Origin: Pseudohaliea sp964438205
GTDB taxonomy: Bacteria > Pseudomonadota > Gammaproteobacteria > Pseudomonadales > Halieaceae
Length of the DNA: 59,436 nt
Reading direction: 5' to 3'
Assembly: GCA_964438205.1 (NCBI GenBank)
Contig: CAYTJQ010000018.1
Coordinates: forward strand, 1 to 59,436
Positions within the stretch are counted from its first letter, which is position 1. Each line of letters begins with the position of its first letter. Below, in pieces: positions 34,626 through 43,600 of this stretch. The notes under the pieces were generated by a model, which saw only the letters and a program-made list of their open reading frames with translations, searched no databases and was not told where the DNA came from. The position numbers and the translations under genes were made by a program.

Positions 34626-35471
34626 CTAGCGCGATTCCCGCCGGTGCATGAACGCAAGGCGCTCGAGCAGGTGCACGTCCTGCTCGTTCTTGAGCAGCGC
34701 GCCGTAAAGGGGCGGAATCGCCTTCGTGTGGTCGCGTTCGCGCAGGATCTCGTCGGGGATGTCGTCGGCCAGCAGCAGCTTGAGCCAGTCGATGAGCTCC
34801 GAGGTGGACGGCTTCTTCTTCAGGCCCGGCACGGCGCGGAGGTCGAAGAAGATTTCCATCGCCTCCTGCACCAGCGCCTGGGCGATACCCGGGTAGTGCA
34901 CGTCGATGATCTGGCGCATCGTGTCCCGGTCAGGGAAGTTGATGAAGTGGAAGAAGCAGCGGCGCAGGAAGGCGTCCGGCAGCTCCTTCTCATTGTTGCT
35001 GGTGATGATGATGATCGGCCGGTGCTTTGCCTTTACCGTCTCCCCGGTCTCGTAGACGAAGAACTCCATGCGATCGAGCTCCTGCAGGAGATCGTTCGGG
35101 AACTCGATGTCGGCCTTGTCGATCTCGTCGATGAGCAACACCGCCTGCTCCTCGGCGGCGAAGGCGTCCCAGAGCTTGCCGCGCTTGATGTAGTTGGCGA
35201 TGTCATAGACCTTCTCGTCGCCGAGTTGGGAGTCGCGCAGGCGCGAGACCGCATCGTACTCGTAGAGGCCCTGCTGGGCTTTCGTCGTCGACTTGATGTG
35301 CCACTGGATCAGCGGCTTGCCGAGGCCCTGGGCAACCTCCTCGGCGAGCAGGGTCTTGCCGGTGCCGGGCTCGCCCTTGATGAGGAGCGGGCGCTGCAGC
35401 TCGACGGCGGCATTCACCGCCATGCGCAGGTCGTCGGTGGCGACGTAGCGATCCGTGCCTTCGAATTTCAT
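34626..35471 (-). CDS. MoxR-family AAA+ ATPase
   Basis: ATPase chaperone working with the VWA protein encoded next to it. The 281-residue product has Walker A GEPGTGKT, Walker B VLLIDEIDKAD, sensor 1 (IIITSNNEKELPDAFLRRC with the arginine finger) and a C-terminal lid. I chose the ATG at 35469-35471, giving MKFEGTDRYVATDDL, the family N-terminus. Reading further upstream is a shadow of the membrane-protein gene. It ends 6 nt before the VWA gene. Confidence 0.92.
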   Translation of the reverse strand: MKFEGTDRYVATDDLRMAVNAAVELQRPLLIKGEPGTGKTLLAEEVAQGLGKPLIQWHIKSTTKAQQGLYEYDAVSRLRDSQLGDEKVYDIANYIKRGKLWDAFAAEEQAVLLIDEIDKADIEFPNDLLQELDRMEFFVYETGETVKAKHRPIIIITSNNEKELPDAFLRRCFFHFINFPDRDTMRQIIDVHYPGIAQALVQEAMEIFFDLRAVPGLKKKPSTSELIDWLKLLLADDIPDEILRERDHTKAIPPLYGALLKNEQDVHLLERLAFMHRRESR

Positions 35472-35527
35472 CGGCTGTGGTCCTGGTGGGGGAAAGCGAT
35501 GAAGGGTAACGACAGCCCCCGGGCGAA

Positions 35528-35875
35528 TCAAGCCGAGGCCGCGGCGGCGCTTCGGCGGCGGCGCAGCCAGGCGCCGATGGCGAGCCCCGGCACCTGCGCC
35601 ACCAGCAGCGCCACCGCGAGCGGCCTCAGGGCGTGCATGGCGGCCTCCGCGCCCTGCGTACCGACCTGGAAGGCGGCCACGACCAGCGCCGGGGCCAGCG
35701 TCTCCATGCCCGGCTCCGGGTAGGCCGGCAGGAGCAGCAGCGCGGCGCCGGTGCAGCAGAGCCAGCTGGCCAGCAGCGGCCAGCGCCGCAACCACCAGGC
35801 GAGCAGCAGCAGCGCGAGCCCCGCGGCGCCCAGGTAGGTCGCCATGGCCAGCAGGTAGCTACCGTCCGTCAGCAT
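35528..35875 (-). CDS. Small polytopic membrane protein
   Basis: The 115-residue hydrophobic protein has about four predicted helices (MATYLGAAGLALLLLAWWL, LLASWLCCTGAALLLLPAY, LAPALVVAAFQVGTQ, LAVALLVAQVPGLAIGAWL) and a basic C-terminus (RRRRSAAAASA). Its start overlaps the ycgN stop by 17 bp, so it belongs to the dnaX-ycgN string. I do not recognise a named family. Confidence 0.75.
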   Translation of the reverse strand: MLTDGSYLLAMATYLGAAGLALLLLAWWLRRWPLLASWLCCTGAALLLLPAYPEPGMETLAPALVVAAFQVGTQGAEAAMHALRPLAVALLVAQVPGLAIGAWLRRRRSAAAASA

Positions 35876-36332
35876 GGGAGCAGTCCTCGTCGACCCAAAG
35901 CACGATGTGTTCCTCGTAGTCGTCCTCGGCCACGTTGTCCTCGCTGATCACCCGCCCGCGCACGGACACGCCGGCGCGGTGCACGCTTTCCGGGTCCCCG
36001 GTGCGCAGCGGATGCCAGGCCGGCAGGGGCAGGCCGCGGGCGCGCCGCCGGTAGGCACAGCTCGGTGGCAGCCAGTCCCAGGCCGCCGCCCGCACGGCGT
36101 CCAGGGTCATGCAGTCGGGCACCTGCGCATGGCGGTGCGCGTAGTCCCTGCAGCGGCAGCGCTCGGCGTCCAGCAGGCGGCAGTGGACACGGGTCACAAA
36201 CCGCTCACCGCTGTACTCGTCTTCCAGCCGGTGCAGGCAGCAGCGGCCGCAACCGTCGCAGAGCGCCTCCCACTGCGCTGCATCCAGCGCCTCCAGGGGC
36301 AGCCGGTCCCACCAGGGCACGGCCGCAGTCAC
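35859..36332 (-). CDS. ycgN: YcgN/UPF0260 cysteine-cluster protein
   Basis: Conserved protein of unknown function with a YkgJ-type zinc/iron-chelating cysteine cluster. The 157-residue product has LCDGCGRCCLHRLEDE near residue 25, further cysteines in VHCRLLDAERCRCRDY and MTLD, and the ending motifs PPSCAYR and LPAWHPLRTGDPESVH, as in E. coli YcgN. GTG start at 36330-36332 overlaps the ycgL stop by four bases. The ycgL-ycgN pairing is common in gammaproteobacteria. Confidence 0.92.
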   Translation of the reverse strand: MTAAVPWWDRLPLEALDAAQWEALCDGCGRCCLHRLEDEYSGERFVTRVHCRLLDAERCRCRDYAHRHAQVPDCMTLDAVRAAAWDWLPPSCAYRRRARGLPLPAWHPLRTGDPESVHRAGVSVRGRVISEDNVAEDDYEEHIVLWVDEDCSHADGR

Positions 36333-36592
36333 GGGGCAGGCTCCGCTGCCGCGCCAGGCGGCGGCGGCAGCTGCAGGTAGAAGCCCTGCTCGTCGAGCGC
36401 GGCGAGCACCGTGGCGGCGTCGGCGCGGGCGAGGCGGCGCTCCGGGGTGAGCACCAGGTTGAGCGCGAGCTCCGGCTTGCCGAACCCGGCGAGCAGCTCC
36501 GCGGGCAGTTCCTCGAGGGGACGGTCGCGATCGACGAACAGGTACATGCCCGCCTTCCGGGGGCTGCGGTACACCGCACAGAGGCGCTTCAC
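36329..36592 (-). CDS. ycgL: YcgL-domain protein
   Basis: Small conserved protein of unknown function. The 87-residue product has the YcgL pattern CAVYRSPRKAGMYLFVDR near the N-terminus and the nearly invariant end GFYLQLPPPP. GTG start overlaps the rnd stop by four bases and its stop overlaps ycgN by four, making rnd-ycgL-ycgN a translationally coupled trio. Confidence 0.93.
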   Translation of the reverse strand: MKRLCAVYRSPRKAGMYLFVDRDRPLEELPAELLAGFGKPELALNLVLTPERRLARADAATVLAALDEQGFYLQLPPPPGAAAEPAP

Positions 36593-37704
36593 GGCGCGCC
36601 CTCCGCGAGGGCCGCGCGCAGCGGCTCGATCGCCAGCCCCCGGCGCCAGCCCTGCCAGCTCGCCGGCTCGCTGATCGGCAGGCCTCGCGCCTCGCGCAGC
36701 AGCAGCTCCAGGTCGCGGCCGGCGAGCAGCATTTCCGGGGCGACGGACGCGGCCTCGGCGAGGGCACGCACGCGGGCCTTCAGCCCCTTGAGCCGCTTGC
36801 GTTCCTCGCTGTCCAGCGGCGGCGGCAGCGGTGTGGGCAGCGCCGCCGCCGGCAGGGACCGGGCCTCGGCAATGCAGGCGAGCAGGGCATCGCCGCAGCG
36901 CCGGAGCACCGCCGGCGGGATCTCACCGGCCGCGGCCAGCGCCGCGGGGCTCGCCGGCATCGCCCGGGCAATGGCGAGGCATAGCTGGTCATCGAGGATC
37001 CAGCTGCGCGGCTTGTCCCGCGTCGCGGCCTCCTCCTCCCGCCAAGCGCAGAGGCGCTCGAGGGCGGCGAGCTGCCGCGGCTCGAGCTTCCAGGCGGATT
37101 TCACCCGCAGATGGTAGGCGGGGTTGCGGCTGCCGGCGCCCGCGCAGGCCACCTCGCCCTCCTCGAGGATCCAGGGCAGCTTACCCGCCGCCTCCGCCTC
37201 GGTGCGAAGGCGCTCGTACAGCGGCAGCAGGTAGGCCACGTCCAGCGCCGCGTAGCGGCACTGGGACTCGCTGAGCGGTCGGCGCAGCCAGTCGGAGCGG
37301 GTCTCCCCCTTGTCGAGGACCGCGCCGAAGGCCTGCTCGACGACGCCGCGGTAGCCGAGGCCGAAACCCCGGTCGAGGAGCCCGGCGGCGCGCTGCGTAT
37401 CGAAGAGCGGCCGCGGCAGCGCGCCGAGCCAGTGGTCGAAGACCTCGAGGTCCTCGCTGGCCGAGTGCAGGACCTTGGTGGTGGCCGGGTCCTCGAACAG
37501 CGCCGCGAGCGGGGCCGTGTCCTCGAGCGCCAGCGGGTCCACGAGCCAGGCGTGGTCCGTGAAGCACAGCTGCAGCAGGGCGGCCTGCGGAAAGAACGTG
37601 TTGCGGCGCATGAACTCCGTGTCCACGGCCACGGCCGGGGCACAGCGGTGCTCGCGCAGGAGCGCTTCGAAGGCATCCTGGCCGGCGACGAGCGTCCAGT
37701 CCAT
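36589..37704 (-). CDS. rnd: Ribonuclease D
   Basis: 3'-5' exoribonuclease that trims tRNA and other small RNA precursors. The 371-residue product has a DEDD exonuclease domain (VAVDTEFMRRNTFFP, LHSASEDLEVFDHWLG, RSDWLRRPLS, YAALDVAYLLPLY) and C-terminal HRDC domain(s). The ATG shares its A with the recR stop (TGATG). E. coli RNase D is 375 residues. Confidence 0.96.
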   Translation of the reverse strand: MDWTLVAGQDAFEALLREHRCAPAVAVDTEFMRRNTFFPQAALLQLCFTDHAWLVDPLALEDTAPLAALFEDPATTKVLHSASEDLEVFDHWLGALPRPLFDTQRAAGLLDRGFGLGYRGVVEQAFGAVLDKGETRSDWLRRPLSESQCRYAALDVAYLLPLYERLRTEAEAAGKLPWILEEGEVACAGAGSRNPAYHLRVKSAWKLEPRQLAALERLCAWREEEAATRDKPRSWILDDQLCLAIARAMPASPAALAAAGEIPPAVLRRCGDALLACIAEARSLPAAALPTPLPPPLDSEERKRLKGLKARVRALAEAASVAPEMLLAGRDLELLLREARGLPISEPASWQGWRRGLAIEPLRAALAEGAP

Positions 37705-38303
37705 CAGCGGCTCACCGGCTGGCGCCCGGAGAAGGCGTGCATGAGCGTGCTGCCGTCGACGTATTCGAGTTCGCCACCGAGGGGCACGCCGTGGGCGATG
37801 CGGGACATGCGCACGCCGTCGGCCGAGAGCAGGTCCGTAAGGTACCAGGCCGTGGCCTCGCCCTCGGCCGTGGGGTTGGTGGCCAGGATCACCTCCTCGA
37901 TACCCTGCTCCTGGACCAGGGCCTGGAGCCGGTCCAGGCCGATATCCTCCGGGCCGATGCCGTCGATCGGCGACAGGTGCCCCATGAGTACGAAATAGCG
38001 GCCCCGGTAGCCCCCCGCCTGCTCGATGGCGAGTACATCCGCCGGGGTTTCGACCACGCACAGCAGCGTTGCCTCGCGGCGCGGGTCCTCGCAGATCGCA
38101 CAGACCGGCGTTTCCGTGAGATTGCGGCAGCGCTGGCAGCGGCCCACGCGCTCGGCCGCTTCCCCGAGGGCAACGGCGAGCGCCTGCGCCCCCTCCCGGT
38201 CGCGCTCGAGGAGATGCAGCGCCATGCGCTGGGCTGTTTTCGGGCCGACCCCCGGCAGGCAGCGCAGGGCGTCGACGAGGGCCTCGAGGGCGGGGCTGAA
38301 CAC
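37704..38303 (-). CDS. recR: Recombination mediator protein RecR
   Basis: Works with RecO and RecF to load RecA on SSB-coated gaps. The 199-residue product has a helix-hairpin-helix (CLPGVGPKTAQRMALHLL), a C4 zinc finger (CQRCRNLTETPVCAIC), a Toprim domain (LLCVVETPADVLAIE) and the C-terminal SRIAHGVPLGGELEYVD. GTG start 4 nt after ybaB. The dnaX-ybaB-recR order is highly conserved. Confidence 0.98.
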   Translation of the reverse strand: MFSPALEALVDALRCLPGVGPKTAQRMALHLLERDREGAQALAVALGEAAERVGRCQRCRNLTETPVCAICEDPRREATLLCVVETPADVLAIEQAGGYRGRYFVLMGHLSPIDGIGPEDIGLDRLQALVQEQGIEEVILATNPTAEGEATAWYLTDLLSADGVRMSRIAHGVPLGGELEYVDGSTLMHAFSGRQPVSR

Positions 38304-38307
38304 GGCC

Positions 38308-38634
38308 TCAGAACGGCAGCTTCATACCCGGGGGCAGGTCCATGCCGCCGGTCACTTCGGCCATGGCCTCGCGGTTCGCCGCCTCGACCTTGCGCACCGC
38401 ATCGTTCACGGCGGCGGCCAGGAGGTCCTCCAGCACTGATTTTTCCTCGCTGAGCACGCTGTCGTCGATGGCGACGCGGCGGACGTCGTGGCGCCCATTC
38501 ATGACGACCTGCACGAGGCCCGCTGCGGCCTCGCCGGTGACCTCGCGCCCGGCGGCGGCTTCCTGCGCCTCCTGCATGGCCGTCTGCATCTTCTGCGCCT
38601 GCTTCATCAGGTCGCCGATTCCACCCTTGAACAT
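38308..38634 (-). CDS. ybaB: Nucleoid-associated protein YbaB/EbfC
   Basis: Small dimeric DNA-binding protein. The 108-residue product starts MFKGGIGDLMKQAQKMQ and ends GGMDLPPGMKLPF, the family hallmarks, with a central strand region (GLVQVVMNGRHDVRRVAID). The ATG shares its A with the dnaX stop, and recR follows closely. Confidence 0.97.
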   Translation of the reverse strand: MFKGGIGDLMKQAQKMQTAMQEAQEAAAGREVTGEAAAGLVQVVMNGRHDVRRVAIDDSVLSEEKSVLEDLLAAAVNDAVRKVEAANREAMAEVTGGMDLPPGMKLPF

Positions 38635-40298
38635 CAGTGTTCTCCTGTTGCGGCGGCGTCGCGCGCCACCTCTACCGATTCTTCCTCGAGGGTACCAGCA
38701 AAGCGCTCGAGGAGGCTGCCGAGGCGGGGGTCTTCCCGCAGCCGGGCCACAGCGCTGGCATGGGCTTCCCGGCGCAGCCGCGCCTCGCGCTGTGCCGGCG
38801 TCTCCGCGGCGAGCTCCCCCGGCTCGATGGCGACGGACCAGCCGTCATCGCCGAGCACGCGGCGCAGGGCCGCGGTGATGCGCTCGCCGTGGCGCGCATT
38901 GAACAGGTTGGCCTGCTCCTGATCAAGCACCAGGGAGATCGCACTGCCCGCGCAGGCCCGCCACTCGCAGTTGCGCGCAATGACCCGCGTGCTGCCGGTG
39001 AGCTCCAGCTGCTCGACAAGCTGGTGCCAGGGCGGCAGCGATGAGGGCGTGGATGCGGGTGCAGAAGCGGGTGCAGCAGCGGGCTTAGCCGCCGGCGCGC
39101 CGGCCTCCGCGGCGGGCGCCGCCGGGGCCCGCCGCCGTTCAGGCTTTTTTCCCGGTCGGCCGACCTCGCCGGCGGCAGCCTGCGGGGCATTGTCCCCGGT
39201 CGCGGGGAGCGCCGGGGCCGGACGGAACGCCAGCATGCGCAGCAGTACCATGTCGAAACCCGCGCGCGGGTCCGCGGCCAGCGGCAGATCGCGGCGACCG
39301 TTCAGGGCAATCTGGTAGCAGAGCTGCACGTCCTCCGCGGTGAAGCATGCCGCCAGCTCCCGCAGGCGCTCCACGTCGCCCATCTCCGGGTCCAGCGCGC
39401 CGGGCACGGCTTGCGCCAGGGCGAGGCGGTGCAGTACGGCGAGCAGCGTCTCCAGGGCGGCGGCGAAGTCGAGGGCCTGCGCCTCCATGGCCGCCGCAAC
39501 GGCCAGCAGACCCGGCGCGTCGTCGGCGGCGAGGGCATCGAGGAGCTGGAAAATGTGGTCCCGGTCCACGGTACCGAGCATGTCGCGCACCTCGGCCTCC
39601 ACGAGGCGGCCGCCACCGAAGGCGATGGCCTGGTCCGTGAGGCTCAGCGCATCGCGCATGCTGCCGGCGGCGGCGTGACCGAGGAGCCAGAGTGCCGGCT
39701 CCTCGAAAGCGACCCCCTCGGCCCCGAGGATGTGCCGCAGGTGCTCGACCACCTGCCCCGCCGGCATGTTCTTCAGGTTGAATTGCAGGCAGCGGGACAG
39801 GACGGTCGCGGGGAGCTTCTGCGGGTCCGTGGTGGCCAGCAGGAACTTCACGTGCGGCGGCGGCTCCTCGAGGGTCTTCAGGAGCGCGTTGAAACTGTGC
39901 TGCGAGAGCATGTGCACCTCGTCGATGAGGTACACCTTGTAGCGGCTGCGCGTGGGCGCGTACTGGACGTTCTCGAGCAGCTCGCGGGTGTCGTCCACCC
40001 GGGTGCGGGAAGCGGCATCCACCTCGAGCAGGTCAACGCTCCGTCCTTCGGCAATCTCCCGGCAGGCGCTGCATTCACCGCAGGGCCGGGAGCTGACCCC
40101 CTGCTCGCAGTTCAGGCACTTGGCGAGAATCCGTGCGACGGTGGTCTTGCCCACGCCGCGGGTGCCGGTGAACAGGTAGGCGTGGTGCAGCTGGTCGCGG
40201 TCCAGGGCGTTGGCGAGGGCGCGAAGCACATGCTCCTGGCCCACCATCTCATCGAAGCTGGCCGGGCGCCATTTGCGGGCGAGGACCTGGTAAGACAT
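38634..40298 (-). CDS. dnaX: DNA polymerase III subunits tau/gamma
   Basis: Clamp-loader ATPase; tau also ties the polymerase cores together. The 554-residue tau has MSYQVLARKWRPASFDEMVG, Walker A GTRGVGKTT, a zinc-binding C4 module (CLNCEQ, CGECSAC), LIDEVHMLS and sensor motifs, an Ala/Pro-rich linker and a C-terminal domain V. In the linker the codons GGA AAA AAG contain the slippery heptamer AAAAAAG, followed by a strong stem-loop. A -1 shift there reads one alanine and then TGA at 39139-39141, giving a 386-residue gamma. The ATG is fixed by homology; the nearest Shine-Dalgarno, GGAGGAG, is a long 14 nt away. Confidence 0.97.
   Translation of the reverse strand: MSYQVLARKWRPASFDEMVGQEHVLRALANALDRDQLHHAYLFTGTRGVGKTTVARILAKCLNCEQGVSSRPCGECSACREIAEGRSVDLLEVDAASRTRVDDTRELLENVQYAPTRSRYKVYLIDEVHMLSQHSFNALLKTLEEPPPHVKFLLATTDPQKLPATVLSRCLQFNLKNMPAGQVVEHLRHILGAEGVAFEEPALWLLGHAAAGSMRDALSLTDQAIAFGGGRLVEAEVRDMLGTVDRDHIFQLLDALAADDAPGLLAVAAAMEAQALDFAAALETLLAVLHRLALAQAVPGALDPEMGDVERLRELAACFTAEDVQLCYQIALNGRRDLPLAADPRAGFDMVLLRMLAFRPAPALPATGDNAPQAAAGEVGRPGKKPERRRAPAAPAAEAGAPAAKPAAAPASAPASTPSSLPPWHQLVEQLELTGSTRVIARNCEWRACAGSAISLVLDQEQANLFNARHGERITAALRRVLGDDGWSVAIEPGELAAETPAQREARLRREAHASAVARLREDPRLGSLLERFAGTLEEESVEVARDAAATGEH
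39109..39150 (-). promoter_or_regulatory. Programmed -1 ribosomal frameshift cassette in dnaX
   Basis: Minus strand. The slippery heptamer A AAA AAG at 39144-39150 is in the correct phase. A perfect 9-bp stem (GCGGCGGGC at 39127-39135 with GCCCGCCGC at 39109-39117, 9-nt loop) follows after 8 nt. The -1 frame ends at TGA (39139-39141) immediately after one codon. Layout matches the E. coli dnaX gamma-producing signal; a GAGG about 13 nt upstream could act as the stimulatory Shine-Dalgarno. Confidence 0.82.
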
Positions 40299-40404
40299 GC
40301 CGGCGCGGGACGCTCCTCCGTGGTCAGGGGCCAAGCATACCCCAGCGGGGACGGCGGCAGAACCGGACCGGCGCGGGGTTGGCAGGGAAGCCAATGGAGG
40401 CAGC

Positions 40405-40502
<98 letters not shown>

Positions 40503-40531
40503 ACCACCACGACCCCTTGGCGGGGGCGGCC

Positions 40532-40560
40532 ATTGTCCCGGAAAGCGGTCGTCGTCGCAA
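40532..40560 (-). promoter_or_regulatory. Predicted sigma-70 promoter for ffs; rest of 40299-40667
   Basis: TTGCGA (40555-40560) and GACAAT (40532-40537) with a 17-bp spacer on the minus strand. This would start transcription near 40525, about 25 nt before the mature 5' end, consistent with a 5' leader removed by RNase P as in E. coli. The non-coding stretch 40299-40667 otherwise holds the 4.5S RNA, a weak TTGGC/GCCAA hairpin at 40378-40393 and no gene I can support. Confidence 0.6.
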
Positions 40561-40667
40561 ACGATTCCGCGGATGCGTGACCCTCGATCGGCCTGTGCTA
40601 ACCTCTGCGCAGAGCGGTGTTCGCGCAGCGGACGCCATCGATAGCACCCGACCACAGCGAGACGCCC

Positions 40668-43600
40668 GTGACTCGAACGCGCTCGACGACCGCGCTGGGC
40701 CCGGCGGCCTTCACGGCCTTTCCGGCCGTCCCTAACCCCCTTTCCATCACCGCAGTGCGGCTGGCTGCGGGCCTCCTGGCCTGCCTCCTCGCCACCGCCA
40801 CCGCTCTCGCGCAGGAGGCCTCCACCGTCGACCGCGGCAGCCTCGGTACGCTCGAGGCCGCGGTCCGCGAGGACACGGGTCTGACCGACGAGGAGCGCGC
40901 CCTGCTGCTGCTCGACCTGCAGCAGGCCACCCAGGACCTCAACCAGGCAGAAAGCTACCGCCAGGAGGCGGAGGGCTACCGCCAGGCGATGGAGAACAGC
41001 GCGAGCGAGGTGGAAAAGTACAACGGCCTCGTCGGCGAACTGGAGGATTCTGCGCCGACCGTGGAGGAACGGCTTGGCCGCGACCCGGGCCTGGAGGATA
41101 TCGAGGCCGAACTGGACGTCGTGGAGGCCCGGCGGCAAAGCCTCGCCGACCAGCGAAGCGCAGCCCTGAGCGCCCTCGGCGAACGCGCCGCCGGCGACGG
41201 TGAACCGCAGCAGCGGCTGGCGTCGGTCACGGCCGAGCTCGAGACGACGGAACCGGCACTCGCTGCCGATGATTCATTGAAGGCGCGGATTACGGCCGCA
41301 GCCAGGACGGCCAAACGCCAGCGCCTGGAAGCCGAGGCGGAAATGCTCAGACTGCGCCTGCGCGGGGCGCCGGCCATGAACGCCATACGTACCGCCAAAG
41401 TGGCCTGGCTCGACGCCTCCCTGGCACGCGCCGACGCCCTGCTGGCGGCGCTCCGCGACGCCGCGGCGAGCACACGCCAGTCCGCCGCCGCCCGGCGCAT
41501 CGAGGAACTGCGACGGCTGGCCAGGCCGATCACCCAGGATCGGCCCGGGCTGCAGCCTTTCCTCGAGGAGACGCTGCAGCTCATCCGGGACCAGCAGCGC
41601 CTGGCCGATGCGCTGGCAGAGGCACGCGGCGACAGCGCGACGATCCGCGAGCTCGACGAATACATCGAGGAGGACTACAGCCTGACCCAGCGCCGCCTGG
41701 AGGTCGCGGGGCTGGAGGGCAAGCTCGGAGAAGTCATGATGACCCGGCTGGCGAGCCTGCCGGACAAGCGGGAAATCCAGGCCAGCATCGCCGCCCGCAA
41801 CGACCAGCTCGCCAGCGTCTCGGTAAACACCATCGACACGGACGAGGCGCTGCGCCAGAGCTCACGCCGCGGCGCCTACCTGCGGGAGCGCTTCGCCGAC
41901 CTCGATGACTGGGGCCGCGAGGAGCGCCGCGTCCTCGACCGCCTCTACGAGCAGCGCCGAGACCTGCTGCGGGAAAAGTTCGAAGCCCAGAACAGCCTGC
42001 TCCGGCTCCTCGTGGACACCAACCAGGCCGCGGTCGAGCTGATCGAGGCGACGGAAAACTACGAGGCCTTCCTCACCGGCAACCTCCTTTGGATCCGCAG
42101 CTACCGGTTCCTCGACCCCGGGGAATTCCTGGAGCAGGGCCTGGCCTTGGTGCACCCGGGGCCCGCCCTCGCCGTGAGCGCGCACTGGCAGCGCCTGCTG
42201 CGCACCCCGCCGCTGCTCATCGGCCTGGTTGTGCTCGCGCTGCTCCTGGTCAATCGGCGGCGCATCCTGGCAGCGCAGCAGGCACTGCTTGGCGTACCGA
42301 TCCGGCCGCGGGAGGAAAGCCCGCGCAAGATAGCACTGGGTATTGCCCTGGGTATCGCACGCGGCGCGGTCCTGCCGCTGCTCCTGCTGCTCTGCGCCTT
42401 GGCGTTCTCCGTCGCCGGCGGCGGCAGCGCGAGCAGCGAAGGCCTCGCCCGCGGCCTCGGTGCGGCCGGCGTCGTGCTGTTCGGGCTCAATCTTGCGCTG
42501 AGCGTGACTGCCCGGGTCGGCACCGGGCGCCGCCTGCTCAAGTGGAACAACCAGAAAGCCGACGCCGTGCGCCGGGACCTGCCCTGGCTCGTCGTGCTCC
42601 TGCCCGTGGCCACGGGCCTCAGCAGCTTTGCCCGGACCGGCTGGAGCGAGGAAAGCGGCGGCCCCCTCGCTGCCCTGGCGACCTTTCTCATTGCGCTCGC
42701 CGGAGTCGTTTACGGCCTGCGGCTCCTGCGCTCCGGGCAGTTCGCCGGTGACGCGCTGGGCAAGTTCCTGCTGCGCGTCTCGGTGCTCATCGCCGCCGCG
42801 ATCGCCGTGATGCACCTGACGGGCCAGCTCTTCGCAGCCCACCTCTACCTGCTCGCCCTCGGCTGGTCTGTCGCAGCCGTCGCGCTGATCCTGTTCGTCA
42901 CCAACGTCCTCCAGCGCATCATCCTGATCTACCGCAGCCGCCTGGAGCGGCGGCAGCGGGAAGAGCTACGCGCCCAGGCTGAGGCAGAGGCCAGCGAAGA
43001 GGCCGAACGCGACCCGCAGATTTCCGAGCGCGACATCGACGCTGTGGCCTCCCTGTCGGACGCGCAGGGCCGGCTCCTCGGCGCCGCCCGCCTGGCGGCC
43101 CTGGCCACGCTGCTCTGGTTCATCTGGTCGCCTGCCCTGCCGGCCATCTCGCTGCTGGAGGAGGTCACCCTCTGGTCGACGGTGGACCCGACGCTGCCCA
43201 TGGGCGAGCTGCGCGGTGTCTCCCTGGCCACGTTGATCATCGCTGCCCTCGTTGTGGCGATCACCGCACTCCTCACGAAGCATGTGCCACCGCTCGTGCA
43301 GGTGCTGCTCATGGAGTACGGCAGTGTTTCGGCGGGAGCGCGCTACGCCATCGGCATGCTGCTGCAGTACGTGATCATCGGCGTGGGCGCCTCGGTCAGC
43401 CTGGGGCTCATCGGCTTCGCCTGGTCCAAGGTGCAGTGGCTGGTCGCCGCCCTGGGCGTCGGTATCGGCTTCGGCCTGCAGGAAATCGTCGCCAACTTCA
43501 TCAGCGGCATCATCCTGCTCTTCGAGCGGCCGATCCGCGTCGGCGACGTCATCAGCGTCAGCGGTTACGACGGCACCGTGGTCAACATCAGTGCCCGAGC

